This document shows, in pieces, positions 12,244-22,566 of a stretch of 64,000 nucleotides of DNA (position 1 is the first letter of the stretch; each line of letters begins with the position of its first letter). The notes under the pieces are model-generated. The model saw only the letters and a list, made by a program, of their open reading frames with translations, had not been told where the DNA came from and ran no database searches. Position numbers and translations under genes: made by a program. Source of the DNA: Thinopyrum elongatum (lineage: Eukaryota > Streptophyta > Magnoliopsida > Poales > Poaceae). The stretch is from NCBI GenBank assembly GCA_011799875.1, contig CM022302.1:49841030-49905029 (forward strand), given 5' to 3'.

Positions 12244-12480
12244 CACTAGTAGAAAATAGGGTACTAGTCCCGGTTTCAGAGGGCCTTTAGTCCCGATTCC
12301 AGAGGGCCTTTAGTCCCGGTTCTGTAACTGGGAAAAATCAAACAGGACTAATGCCCAAAACCTTTAGTCCCGGTTTGCTTATGAACCGGGACCAAAGGAA
12401 GGCCACGTGGCCGCTCTGGGGCGCCCAGGGAGGAGGACCTTTAGTCCCGGTTGGTAACACCAACCGGGACTAAAGGGCAG
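12244..12480 (+). repeat. CACTA-2 left terminal and subterminal repeats
   Basis: The terminal CACTAGTAGAAAA is followed by several direct and inverted copies of TTTAGTCCCGGTT and AACCGGGACTAAAG. In En/Spm elements such subterminal motifs are bound by the element's own DNA-binding protein; that role is inferred here. Confidence 0.88.
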
Positions 12481-12835
12481 CCACGCGTCAGCAGCTCCCA
12501 GGCTCTGGGGTTTTTGTTTTTTTTAAAGGGGGGTTTATTAGGGGTTTTGGATGGTTTAATTAGGGGTTTCATATTGTGTTAGCTATAGCTACTGCATATA
12601 GAGAGAAGTGACCTCTCTTTCTCCGTGCTTGGTCGACGCTAGCTACTACATATAGAGAGAACTCGACGCTACTAAGCAAATGAAGGAACCATTAATTACA
12701 CAAGATCGTCATGAACATATACAGAGAGAAGTGACCTCTCTTTCTCCGAGATTGGTCGAACAACAAGTTTTCGTATTTCTATCCGACGCTACTACATATA
12801 TACAATATAACATATCTTACGATCCCTGACATCAT
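12481..12835. other. CACTA-2 3' untranslated region with paired direct repeats
   Basis: No gene is seen. GAGAGAAGTGACCTCTCTTT occurs at about 12602 and again at about 12724. It contains a short palindrome (AGAGAAGTGACCTCTCT) and may form a hairpin in a transcript from either strand. Confidence 0.5.
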
Positions 12836-15800
12836 CTACCGAAAGTCAGCTTCAATTTCCACATGGTATTCTCCGTCTTTATGTATGACGTGGTCAAGAA
12901 ATAATCCCGCCAATTTCTCTTGAATTGCTCATATGCGATCATTTGGTAGGAGTTCATCCCGCATCTGCCACATCTAATTTAAAGAAGGGGGTCAATACAT
13001 ATATATGAATGAAACTCAACACAATTGATGGTAATAAAATAAAATTGTGAATATTATTATTTACATACTTCATATTGTTTGTCAGAGTAGCCCCGCTCAG
13101 AGGTCGAGCTGTGGATGAACTCGCAAACGTAGTATCCACATAAATGATTCCCGCCTTCCTACCACAAGCACTTTACGAGAATAGAGTTCAATCAAACTGA
13201 TAATCAAGCATGATAATGTTATTGATGAAACAAGAATCAATGAGAGATGCACGGAACTAGCTAGTACTACTTACTTTGGGGTGTGTAAATCGCAGCTCCT
13301 TCTGGAGACCCGGAACCATTCTGGTGAACTTTTTCCAAACCCTGCCAGGCAAAGAAAATGATTACTTGATATCAGGAAATGAACGAAAGTTGCCGATATG
13401 GTGCGATAATGATTGTACTTACTTCTAGAGCATTGCAGTCATGTCCTCATAATCCTAGGAATCTTTCCGTCTCGAGTCTAAGACAATTACTAATGCTCTG
13501 TCAAGCTTAATGGATAGCAGAATAAAGTGGAACCTGCGCAAGCATAACTCATCAATTACATTACTTAACCTCGAGTAAGCGAAACCGAATATGCACAAGA
13601 CAGTAACACTCACTTGAAGTTGTAAGGAAAGAGTATTTTCCCTTTGTTTAGATGTCGAAGGAACGATTGTAGCAAAGTTTTACTCAGTTTCTTCGACTCT
13701 CTTTTTTACCGTCCATTCATTTACGGTATTTGGGCTAATGAAGCCAATGTCATAGATTTGTCTTTCCTTGCATTCGACGATCTTCAATCTGCATAATATA
13801 GTGAGGATAATTATATATACATGCAATGAACGAGCTGAGCTAGAGACTTAATTACAGAAGTAATACTTACAGACAGTAGCAAGTCCTGAGTTGTTTGTCG
13901 AGGGCCTCTTGATTGAATAACTGAAATAACTCCACAAATTCAACAGGCAACACCTCAACTCCAATGAGGTCGTGCTCCTCTTTAATTCTCAGCAACATAC
14001 TGTCGGCCCCACTCTTCCTGCAGGTATCCATGTACCATTCATCCAATCTTCACATCATCGTTGTTAGAGGAGGATGATCAGGTTTGACGAGAGGCTTCCC
14101 GTGCTCGTATCTGAAGATCTCTACTGTCTCTAACGTTTCAAACTGTACATCATCGCCTAGGTAATCACCAAGATTGGTACCGGGCAGTAGCCCCGGATGA
14201 TTAGCGACGATATTGCTAGACACCTTGAGCGGGGGGCACGATTGCTTCGCCTGTTCACCGAGCTGGGGAATTGTTTTCCCACTTCTTCGTTTTGCTTCTC
14301 TTGCAGCACTACAAGTACTTCCCGACCGCTCCGCTTCCTTATATGTCCTTTCAATAATGCGCTCATAGTTGGATTGCGGCAGAGATGGTGGTGGTCGCTT
14401 AAGGGCATGCAGAGTGCGCTTCACTTTCACCTGATCTATTGTTTCCTTCGGAGGTGGAGGTTTCCGTGCAAAATGGGCCTCCACTTCGGCAGCACTGATT
14501 TTCGCGTTTTCCTCGTCGGTCCTCTCATATGGTAACTTTTCCAGAGGCTTGAGGCTTGGACCGTATTTGAATCTCTTCCCGCCGGGTCCTCTTGTACTGT
14601 TAGCCGCCGGAGCGGCGCCGTCTCTCTTCCTCCGTTGCTGACGCGGTGGAGTCCGCCGACACGCCGGAGGAGGTGGAGTGCTCCGACGCGCCGGAGGAGG
14701 CGGAGGAGGAGGCGGAGTGCTCTCACGCGCCGGAGGAGGTGGAGGAGGAGGCAGAGTGCCCTGATCACTCGCCAGAGGAGGAGGAGGAGGAGGCGGAGTG
14801 CCCTGACTCGCCGGAGGAGGAGGAGGAGGAGGAGGAGGCGTCCAGTTTGGAAGCTTGATGTACTCCTTTCTCCATAGATAGCTACTCCTTAAAGCATTTA
14901 TCAGATGAATCTCCTCTTCACCTGTAGGGTAGTCAAGCTCTAGCTCCTCAAATCCCTCCATTATTTCATCCACCATCACAACAGCATAGCCATGTGGAAT
15001 CGGACGGCAATGAAAAGTTCCCTTAGCTTGAGGAGGTACAACAGAGCCGACCGCCGCCTTCAAGGTCAGGTTCTGGCATTTCGTCATTAGCTCGCAATGT
15101 TCAGCCTCCGTGATACTATTCACGGGGTAGTGAGGAGCCATGAAATCAGGCTGAACGAGCTCCGTGGAAGCCACGCTGCTTCTTCGCTGGGATGGTGGGG
15201 TAGCTTCTGGGGCAGCGTCGAAGCAAGGATTTTCGTGCCACTGAGATGGTTGGCCGGTAGCTCGCTGGCTCTCAAGTCCCTCTAGCTTTGCTATTCTTGC
15301 ATTGAGCTTCTGCATTTCGCTTGCTTCCGCTTTCCTCTTTCTCTCTCGGCTTCTGTAACCACCGCTGTCGGGAAACCCATGCACCCACGGAACGGAGCCT
15401 CGTGTGCCTCATGTTCATCCAGGGTGCTTAGGATTCCCGAGGGCTCTGTCAGATCGTTCTTCTTTCTGTCGGGAATGAACGTCCCTTCCTGCGCTGCCTT
15501 GATTGCTGCCTGAAGCTTCTTGATGGGTATTGCAAGTTGCTCGTCCGTCCAACGACACTCCCCTGTTTCTGGGTCCAAAGTTCCCCCAACCCCGAAGAAC
15601 CAAGTCCTTGAACGATCTGGCCAGTGCAATGTCGCTGGTTGGACCCCTTTAGCAAGCAGGTCTTGCTCAGCTTTGTCACACAACGGCCGGGCTTTGTAGT
15701 AGCCACCTGACCCCGTGTGATGGTGATACAGCTTCTTTGCAGCATTTTTCTTGTTTGTCACTGACCTTTTCTTACCCTTCTCAGATTCCTTGTAGGCCAC

Positions 15801-16590
15801 AAATGCGGGCCAGTGATCTCTTATCTTCTCATATCGACCGATGAATTCTGGAGTGTTTCCTTTGTCGACAAACTTTGAGTTCAACTCTTTCTTCCAGTTC
15901 CTGAATAGTTCTGCCATCTTCTTAAGAGCATCCGCCTTGACCTTTGGCTCTATAACTAGGTTATTCGGCTCCTCCTCTGGCGGGAGGCTGAAATTTGTCA
16001 TCAGCGAGGTCCAAAGATCATCTTTCTGTCTATCCTGGACATAAGATACTTCAGGGTCGTCCTTACTCTTATTCCATTGCACAATGCTGATTGGGACGTT
16101 GTCCCTAACAACAACTCCGCACTGATGTACAAATGCGTCCTTGGTCCGCTTGGGAGCAATCGGTTGGCCATCTTTCGCCACTTCTGTGATCGTGAACCTT
16201 TCATCCTGGCGCAACCTTTTCTTCGGGCCTCGTCTCCTTACGGAAGTTTGGCTCGATCCGGAGGGCTGAAAGAAGAAAGAAGCGTTAATATATGTACATA
16301 CCAAAACAATTAATGCATCAAGTCAGCACAGGCTTAATTAATATATATACCTCGCCGGACTTTGCAATAGCTCCCTCCTCCGTTCGGTCACCGGAGCCGT
16401 CATCATGATCTCCTTCCTCCGCCATTCGGTCATCGGAGCCGTCATGATCTCCTTCCTCCTCCATTGTTGGATTGCCGGAGCCGTCATCCTCTCCTTCCTG
16501 ACCATCGATGTCATTGAGAAATGACATGGGATCAGCACCGGCGAGGATTATATCCCCCAACAACTGTTCTTGTTCTAAGTCTCTTTCCAT
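12836..16590 (-). pseudogene. CACTA-2 gene 2: Ptta/En-Spm domain, proline-rich linker, Ulp1-like end
   Basis: Exon 1 (16590-16351) starts MERDLEQEQ and is acidic. An intron (16350-16266; GTATAT...TTTCAG) leads in phase to exon 2 (PSGSSQTSVRRRGPKK), which holds the plant En/Spm Ptta-type transposase domain. A frameshift near 15385-15405 moves reading into the second frame (HGFPDSGGYRSRERKRKAE). The linker has five proline-rich blocks (14650-14850), then the frame ends at TGA 14050-14052, probably a former Arg codon, and reads on in frame to a splice donor at 13870 (LDKQLRTCYC). Small exons to 12836 encode an Ulp1-like peptidase end including GGNHLCGYYVCEF with the presumed catalytic Cys. A further TGA is at 12929-12931 and a TAG lies just before the Cys motif. 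Exon limits are my reading of splice signals. Confidence 0.82.
14640..14860 (-). repeat. Proline-rich coding repeat in CACTA-2 gene 2
   Basis: Five imperfect units, each a run of prolines followed by a short spacer (for example ASQGTPPPPPPP, ARESTPPPPPPPP), make a purine/pyrimidine-skewed GGAGGAGG tract. Such low-complexity linkers are common in CACTA second genes. The tract also opens spurious frames on the other strand. Confidence 0.75.
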
Positions 16591-16805
16591 AGTTTCTGCA
16601 AATATTACAACATGGCAATATACAAACATGAAAGATGGATTAGTAGCAAACATAGACCTAGCTAATCACAACAAGGAATCATATGCATATATGAGCAATG
16701 GATTAGTTGCTGACCGCATCTCTCATGCATGTCCATCGTCCCCCCTCATGTCGAAGTTATCGGGGTTATACTTTCAGGAGAGGACACTTTGCAAAAAATA
16801 TTCTA

Positions 16806-17090
16806 TGAGGGTGTAGGAGATCGACAACGCTCTTTCTTCTAGGGTTTGGGTGGCCTCGAGAGTTTGTCGGGTAGGGGCGGGAGGGGGTAGGAGATCGACA
16901 ACGCTCTTTCTTCTAGGGTTTAAGGGGGCCTACGAGAGTTTGTCTTTTAGGGGCGGGAGGGGGAGGGGGTAGGAGATCAACAACGCTCTTTCTTCTAGGG
17001 TTTGGGTGGCCTCGAGAGTTTGTCGGGTAGGGGTGGGAGGGGGTAGGAGATCAACAACGCTCTTTCTTCTAGGGTTTGGGTGGCACGGTA
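16806..17090 (+). repeat. Four-unit tandem repeat in CACTA-2 gene 2 5' region
   Basis: Four units of about 70 bp contain GTAGGAGATC(G/A)ACAACGCTC, TTTCTTCTAGGGTTT and GAGAGTTTGTCGGGTAGGGG. They lie directly upstream (minus strand) of the start of CACTA-2 gene 2, where a promoter or 5' UTR would sit. Confidence 0.75.
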
Positions 17091-17547
17091 CGCACTATTA
17101 AAGTTGAACATTTTAACTTAGTAAATTTCTATGAACAATGATGGACGGTACGCACTATTTCCACATACTACAGTTTGGGTTGGATGCATGCGATTGTAAC
17201 TCCGGTTCCGGTTGAAAGATTGCTTCGGAAAGGACTCCGAAACTTGAGCACAAGAGCTCCGATCGAGATGATTTCGGATCCGTTGGAAAGCTCTCGGGGA
17301 GCCGATGCCAACATGATGATGATGGGGGGGTGCTCCTGTGGCCTTGTTGGCATCTCAAGAGCCGCTCTAAAATGCTAACGAGCATTGCCCTCCTTAAAAC
17401 GCGAAATTTTCACTACTGACGAGTGTCTCAAAACGGAGCCAAGGGTCTAAAATTGGTGTATGCACGATAGAAAATCTGAAAAAAAATACATATAAAACAT
17501 CTGAAAAATTCTTAAAAAAATACATCTATGATCCCTCATACATACAT
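17091..17547. other. CACTA-2 internal spacer
   Basis: No gene is recognised. GATGGACGGTACGCACTATT-like phrases flank a short unique block. The end is rich in short A-runs and ATACATC repeats. Confidence 0.4.
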
Positions 17548-17549
17548 AC

Positions 17550-17641
17550 TCCCTCCGTCCCAAAATAAGTGTCTCAACTTTATACTAGCTCTAGTACAAA
17601 TTTGTACTAAGCTCAAGACACTTATTTTGGGACGGAGGGAG
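17550..17641 (+). mobile_element. Stowaway-type MITE (92 bp)
   Basis: Terminal inverted repeats CTCCCTCCGTCCCAAAATAA and the matching inverted end (CTTATTTTGGGACGGAGGGAG) are flanked by the TA target duplication at 17548-17549 and 17642-17643. This is the hallmark of Tc1/Mariner-type Stowaway MITEs of grasses. It is nested in CACTA-2. Confidence 0.93.
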
Positions 17642-17649
17642 TACATACA

Positions 17650-18125
17650 AAAAATACATCTAAAAAAAATACATATATGATCCCTCATACATACATATAT
17701 CTAAAAAAAATTCTATGAACATCTAAAAAATTCTATGAACAAAAATACTCCCTCATACATACATACATCTCAAAAACAAATTATGAACAAAAAAAAGCAT
17801 ATAAGAACAAAAAAAGTAATGGACGGCGGCAGCGGCGGCGGGGCAGGGCAGGGGCGCGGGGGAAGGGCCGGTGCTGACTGGGGGCGGCGTCGGGGCAGGG
17901 GCAGGGGGGCACGGCGAGCGACGTCGGGGCAGGGGGCGTCGAGGGCAGGGCAGGGGCGCGGGGAGCGGCGCCAGCGTCGGGGCAGAGGGCGTCGAGGGCG
18001 TCGGCGACGGCGAGGTGGAGCAGCTTGACGGCGTCGGGGCAGGGCTCGGCGGCGACGGTGACGAGAAGCAGCCTGGGGGCATCGGGGAGAAGAAGAAGTG
18101 ATTTTTCGAGAAACTGCTAAGTGTG
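17650..18125. other. AT-rich spacer and CpG-rich low-complexity block
   Basis: ATACATC-type short repeats (17650-17800) are followed by a very GC-rich block (17821-18100). On the minus strand it opens a proline/serine-rich frame (PSPAPTPSSCSTSPSPTPS). Its composition suggests a captured first exon or 5' UTR, but no domain is visible and coding is doubtful. Confidence 0.4.
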
Positions 18126-18140
18126 GGCTTATATACCCAG

Positions 18141-18370
18141 AGCATTGGTCCCGGTTCGTGCCACCAACCGGGACCAATGCCAACCTTTTGGTCCCGGTTG
18201 GTGCCACCAACCGGGACTAATGGTCATTTTCAGTAGCCCAAAGGGCGGGAAGCAGAGACCTTTGGTCCCGGTTGGTGACACGAACCGGGACCAAAGGGTG
18301 GCATTGGTCCCGGTTGGAGCCACTAACCGGGACGAAAGGTGGGCATTGGTCCCGGTTGGTGCTGCCGCGG
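18141..18370 (+). repeat. Internal array of the CACTA-2 subterminal motif
   Basis: About nine direct and inverted copies of TTGGTCCCGGTT / AACCGGGACCAA occur far from either end of the element, between the 3' end of the transposase gene and the start of gene 2. No CACTA terminus adjoins it. Confidence 0.85.
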
Positions 18371-18595
18371 CCAAAAATTTAGTCCCACCTCGCTAGATGA
18401 GAGGGGCTCGGAGTGGTTTATAAGCCCCGCTCCCACACTGCTATCGAACTCCTCTGATCTATTGCAGGCAGTACATGCCTAAACTTTGTCCATGCCTTGT
18501 TGGGCCTGCTGGGCCTGCATCCTGGCCCATGAAATATTGGTTTCCAGTCGTACGCAGGCCTTGTTGCCCTAGTAGGCGGGCAATTTTTTTTTCTT
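18371..18595. other. Spacer adjoining the internal motif array
   Basis: A stretch with TTTAGTCCCACCTCGCTAGA and a GTTTATAAGCCCCGC TATA-like site. On the minus strand this would lie upstream of gene 2. No coding signal is seen. Confidence 0.4.
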
Positions 18596-18945
18596 TTTTT
18601 TCTGTTATTTTAGTTCATTCTTTTTAACAAATAAATACTTTGATAATTTTAGTTAATATTTTAGTTGATTTTAGTTAATATTTTATTTGATTCTTTTTAA
18701 CAAATAAATACTTTGATAATTTTAGTTAATATTTTAGTTGATTCTTTTAAGTTCATTCTTTTTAACAAAAAAATAATTTGATAATTTTAGTTAATATTTT
18801 AGTTGATTCTTTTTAACAAATAAATACTTTGATAATTTTAGTTAATATTTTAGTTGATTCTTTTTAGTTCATTCTTTTTAACAAATAAATAATTTGATAA
18901 TTTTACTTAATATTTTAGTTGATTCTTTTTAGTTGATTTCATTTT
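18596..18945 (+). repeat. AT-rich tandem repeats (TTAGTTAATATTTTAGTTGA type)
   Basis: Roughly six imperfect copies of a 45-65 bp unit containing TTTTAACAAATAAATACTTT, GATAATTTTAGTTAATA and TTTTAGTTGATTC. They are noncoding and inside CACTA-2, downstream of the transposase gene. Confidence 0.8.
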
Positions 18946-19610
18946 TTGAACTTATTTTAACTCCAGACTTTTTGTGTGTTCAAAATGCACCATTCAAAGG
19001 CACATCGTCAATTTTCAACCGTTTCTTACTTCATTTGGTATTTTTCATGCATTTACTGATTTTTTTGAGCTAAATGACTCTGAAATTGAAAAGCACTACA
19101 AATGAACTCTGAAAAGGTTGAAAGTTGGCATGGTATCATCATTTCACCCACATAGCATGTGCTAAAAAGTGGAGAGGGTTACGGCAAAAACTGGATGCAC
19201 TTCGTGTACAAAATGGACAATCTTTCGAAGTATCAGGGTTTTGGACGAAAACTCATCTGTTACAAAGGGATTTCATTTTTTTGAACTTATTTGAACTCCA
19301 GACTTTTTGTGTGTTCAAAATGCACCATTCAAAGCCACATCATAAATTTTCAACCCTTTCTGACTTTATTTGGTATTTTTCATGCATTTACTGATTTTTT
19401 TGAGCTAAATGACCCTGAAATTGAAAAGCACTACAAATGAACTCTAAAAAGGTTGAAAGTTGGCATGGTATCATCATTTCACCCACATAGCATGTGCTAA
19501 AAAGTTAAGAGGGTTACTGCAAAAACTGGATGCACTTCGTGTACAAAATGGACAATCTCTTTCGAAGTGTCAGTGTTTCGGACGAAAACTCATCTGTTAC
19601 AAAAGGCATT
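18946..19610 (+). repeat. Two-copy tandem duplication, unit about 328 bp
   Basis: The block from TTTTTTGAACTTATT (about 18946) to CTCATCTGTTACAAAGGG is repeated from about 19275 with few changes (for example GACTCTGAAATTG against GACCCTGAAATTG). It is noncoding and part of CACTA-2. Confidence 0.85.
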
Positions 19611-19770
19611 TCATTTCTTGACATGTAACTGCAGTGATATTCTAGATCAAAGGCATCATCAGAATAGTTGTGGAGAGAAAGTCTTCACTTTTTCTTAGCG
19701 TGTGTCCCTTGCTTATTGCGCCGTAACCATGGATAATCTTCATCGTTTAACAGGATGCCTGGGTCAGCCT

Positions 19771-21638
19771 TCACTTTGAAGGTGGAATTTGATGAAACTT
19801 TTCATAATCTTCAGACATGTCTGTCTTGCCCTCCACTCCCACGATGTCTCTTTTCCCTGAAAGAACTATGTGGCGCTTTGGCTCATCGTATGATGTATTC
19901 GCTTCCTTATCTTTTCTTTTTCTCGATTTGGTAGACATGTCCTTCACATAGAAAACCTGCGCCACATCATTGGCTAGGACGAATGGTTCATCTATGTACC
20001 CAAGATTGTTGAGATCCACTGTTGTCATTCCGTACTGCGGGTCTACCTGTACCCCGCCTCCTGACAGATTGACCCATTTGCACCGAAACAAAGGGACCTT
20101 AAAATCATGTCCATAGTCAAGCTCCCATATGTCCACTATGTTACCATAATATGTGTCCTTTCCCCTGTTGGTTGCTGCATCAAAGCGGACACCACTGTTT
20201 TGGTTGGTGCTCTTTTGATCTTGGGCGATCGTGTAAAATGTATTCCCATTTATCTCGTACCCTTTGTAAGTCAATACAGTCGAAGATGGTCCCCTGGCCA
20301 ACGACTACAGCTCATCTGCAACAGTGTTGTCACCCATGAGATGTGTTTGCAACCAACTGCCGAAAGTCCTGATGTGTTCACATGTAATCCAGTCGTCACA
20401 CTGTTCCGGGTGTTTGGAGCGCAGACTATTCTTGTGTTCATTGACATACGGGGTCACCAAGGTAGAATTCTGTAGAACTGTGTAGTGTGCTTGAGACCAA
20501 GAATGCCCATCCCTACATATTATTGAGTCTGCTCCTAACGTGCCTTTTCCAGTCAGTCTCCCCTCTACCGCGATTGAGGGAGACCAATCTTCTTAAGGTT
20601 AGGAATGAAGTCAACACAAAACCCAATGACCTCCTCTGTTTGATGGCCCGTGGAGATGCTTCCTTCTGGCCTAGCATGGTTACGAAAATATTTCTTTAAG
20701 ACTCCCATGAACCTCTCAAAGGGGAACATATTCTGTAGAAATACAGGGCCCAGAATGGCAATCTCGTCGACTAGATGAACTAGGACGTGCGTCATGATAT
20801 TGAAGAAGGATGGTGGGAACACCAGCTTGAAACTGACAAGACATTGCACCAAATCACTCCTTAACCTTGGTAGGATTTCTGGATCGATTACCTTCTGAGA
20901 GATTGCATTGAGGAATGCACATAGCTTCACAATGGCTAATCGAACGTTTTTCGGTAGAAGCCCCCTCAATGCAACCGGAAGCAGTTGTGTCATAATCACG
21001 TGGCAGTCATGAGACTTTAGGTTGTGGAACTTTTTCTCTGCCATATTTATTATTCCCTTTATATTCAACGAGAAGCCAGACAGGACCTTCATACTGAGCA
21101 GGCATTCAAAGAAGATTTCCTTCTCTTCTTTGGTAAGAGCGTAGCTGGCAGGACCTTCATACTGCTTTGGAGGCATGCCATCTTTTTCGTGCACACGTTG
21201 CTGGTCCTCCCATGCCTTCTGTGTATCTTTTGTCTTCCCATACACGCCCAAGAAGCCTAGCAGGTTCACGCAAAGATTCTTCGTCACGTGCATCACGTCG
21301 ATTGCAGAGCGAACCTCTAGGTCTTTCCAATAGGGTAGGTCCCAAAATATAGATTTTTTCTTCCACATGGGTGCGCGTCCCTCAGCGTCATTCGGAACAG
21401 ATAGTCTGCCGGGACCCTTTCCAAAGATTACTTGTAAATCATTGACCATAGCAAGTATGTGATCACCAGTACGGACGGCGGGCTTCTTCCGGTGATCTGC
21501 CTCGCCTTTGAAATGCTTGCCTTTCTTTCGACATTGATGGTTGGTCGGAAGAAATCGACGATGTCCCAGGTACACATTCTTCTTGCATTTGTCCAAATAT
21601 ATACTTTCGGTGTCATCCAAACAGTGTGTGCATGCGTG
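19771..21638 (-). pseudogene. CACTA-2 TNP2-type transposase, C-terminal part
   Basis: Reading the minus strand from the Gypsy insertion point: ACTHCLDDTESIYLDKC, then VYLGHRRFLP, DVMHVTKNLCVNLLGFLG (a conserved Asp of the TNP2 core), SHDCHVIMTQLLPVALRGLL and FPFERFMGVLKK. These are the ordered landmarks of the TNP2 transposase core. The frame breaks near 20560. It resumes with YTVLQNSTLVTPYVNEH, has a TAG at 20305-20307, and ends with a DUF4216-type C-terminal domain (LARGPSSTVLTYKGYEING, FKVPLFRCKWV). The N-terminal part is at 48784-50131. Residue functions are from knowledge of the family. Confidence 0.92.
21634..21638 (+). repeat. Left target-site duplication of the Gypsy element (GCGTG)
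   Basis: GCGTG precedes TGATACGTCTCC here and follows the right LTR at 48784-48788. A 5-bp duplication fits LTR retrotransposon integration. Confidence 0.92.
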
Positions 21639-22530
21639 TGATACGTCTCCAACGTATCTATAATTTATTATTATTCCATGCTATTATATTATCTGTTTTG
21701 GATGTTTTATATGCATTAATATGCTATTTTATATTATTTTTGGGACTAACATATTAACCTAGAGCCCAGTGCCAGTTTCTGTTTTTTCCTTGTTTTAGAG
21801 TTTCGCAGAAAAGGAATACCAAACGAAGTCCAAACGGAATAAAACTTTCGCGATGATTTTTCTTGGACCAGAAGACATCCAGAGGACTTGGAGTGCAAGT
21901 CAGAGAAGCCACGAGGAGGCCACAAGGACGGAGGACGCGCCCAGGGGGGTAGGGCGCGCCCCCCACCCTTGTGGGCCCCTCGTGACTCCACCGACCTAGT
22001 TCCTTCGCCTATATATTCTCATATACCCCAAAACCAACAGGGGGAGCCACGAAAATACTTTTCCACCGCTGCAACCTTCTGTACCCGTGATATCCCATCT
22101 AGGGGCCTTTTTCGGCGTCCTGCCGGAGGGGGATTCGATCATGGAGGGCTTCTACATCAACACCATTGCCCTTCCGATGAAGCATGAGTAGTTTACCTCA
22201 GACCTACGGGTCCTTAGCTACTAGCTAGATGGCTTCTTCTCTCTCTTTGATTCTCAATACCATGTTCTCCTCAAATTTCTTGGAGATCTATTCGATGTAA
22301 TACTTTTTTCCGGTGTGTTTGCCGAGATCCGATGAATTGTGGATTTATGATCAAATTAACTATGAATATTATTTGAATCTTCTCTGAATTCTTTTATGGA
22401 TGATTTGGTATCTTTGTAATTCTCATCGAACAATCGGTTTGGTTTGGCCAACTAGATTGGTTTTTCTTGCAATGGGAGAAGTGCTTAGCTTTGGATTCAA
22501 TCTTGCGGTGTCCTTTCCCAGTGACAGTAG
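21639..22530 (+). repeat. Gypsy left LTR, first part
   Basis: Collinear and nearly identical with 47187-48079. It is interrupted after ...CCCAGTGACAGTAG by Copia sequence. The uninterrupted site is seen in the right LTR at 48075-48079 (AGTAG followed by GGGCAGC). Confidence 0.93.
22526..22530 (+). repeat. Left AGTAG target duplication of the Copia insertion in the Gypsy LTR
   Basis: AGTAG is repeated at 32605-32609 and is single in the intact right LTR at 48075-48079. Confidence 0.92.
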
Positions 22531-22566
22531 TGTAGGGTAACGCAGCAGAAAACAAAAATTTTCCGT
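22531..22566 (-). repeat. Left remnant of an older Copia LTR (about 35 bp)
   Basis: The terminal 35 bases, TGTAGGGTAACG to TTTTCCG, adjoin the AGTAG duplication. At the A/T run they match copies A and C (AAAATTTTCCG), not copy B's own right LTR (AAAAAATTTCCG). This suggests they belong to the same older LTR as 31990-32604 rather than to copy B. Confidence 0.6.

Noticed and set aside
14635..14877. Arg-rich and Glu-rich plus-strand frames
   Set aside because: They are antisense readings of the polyproline linker of CACTA-2 gene 2 (GGAGGAGG tract).
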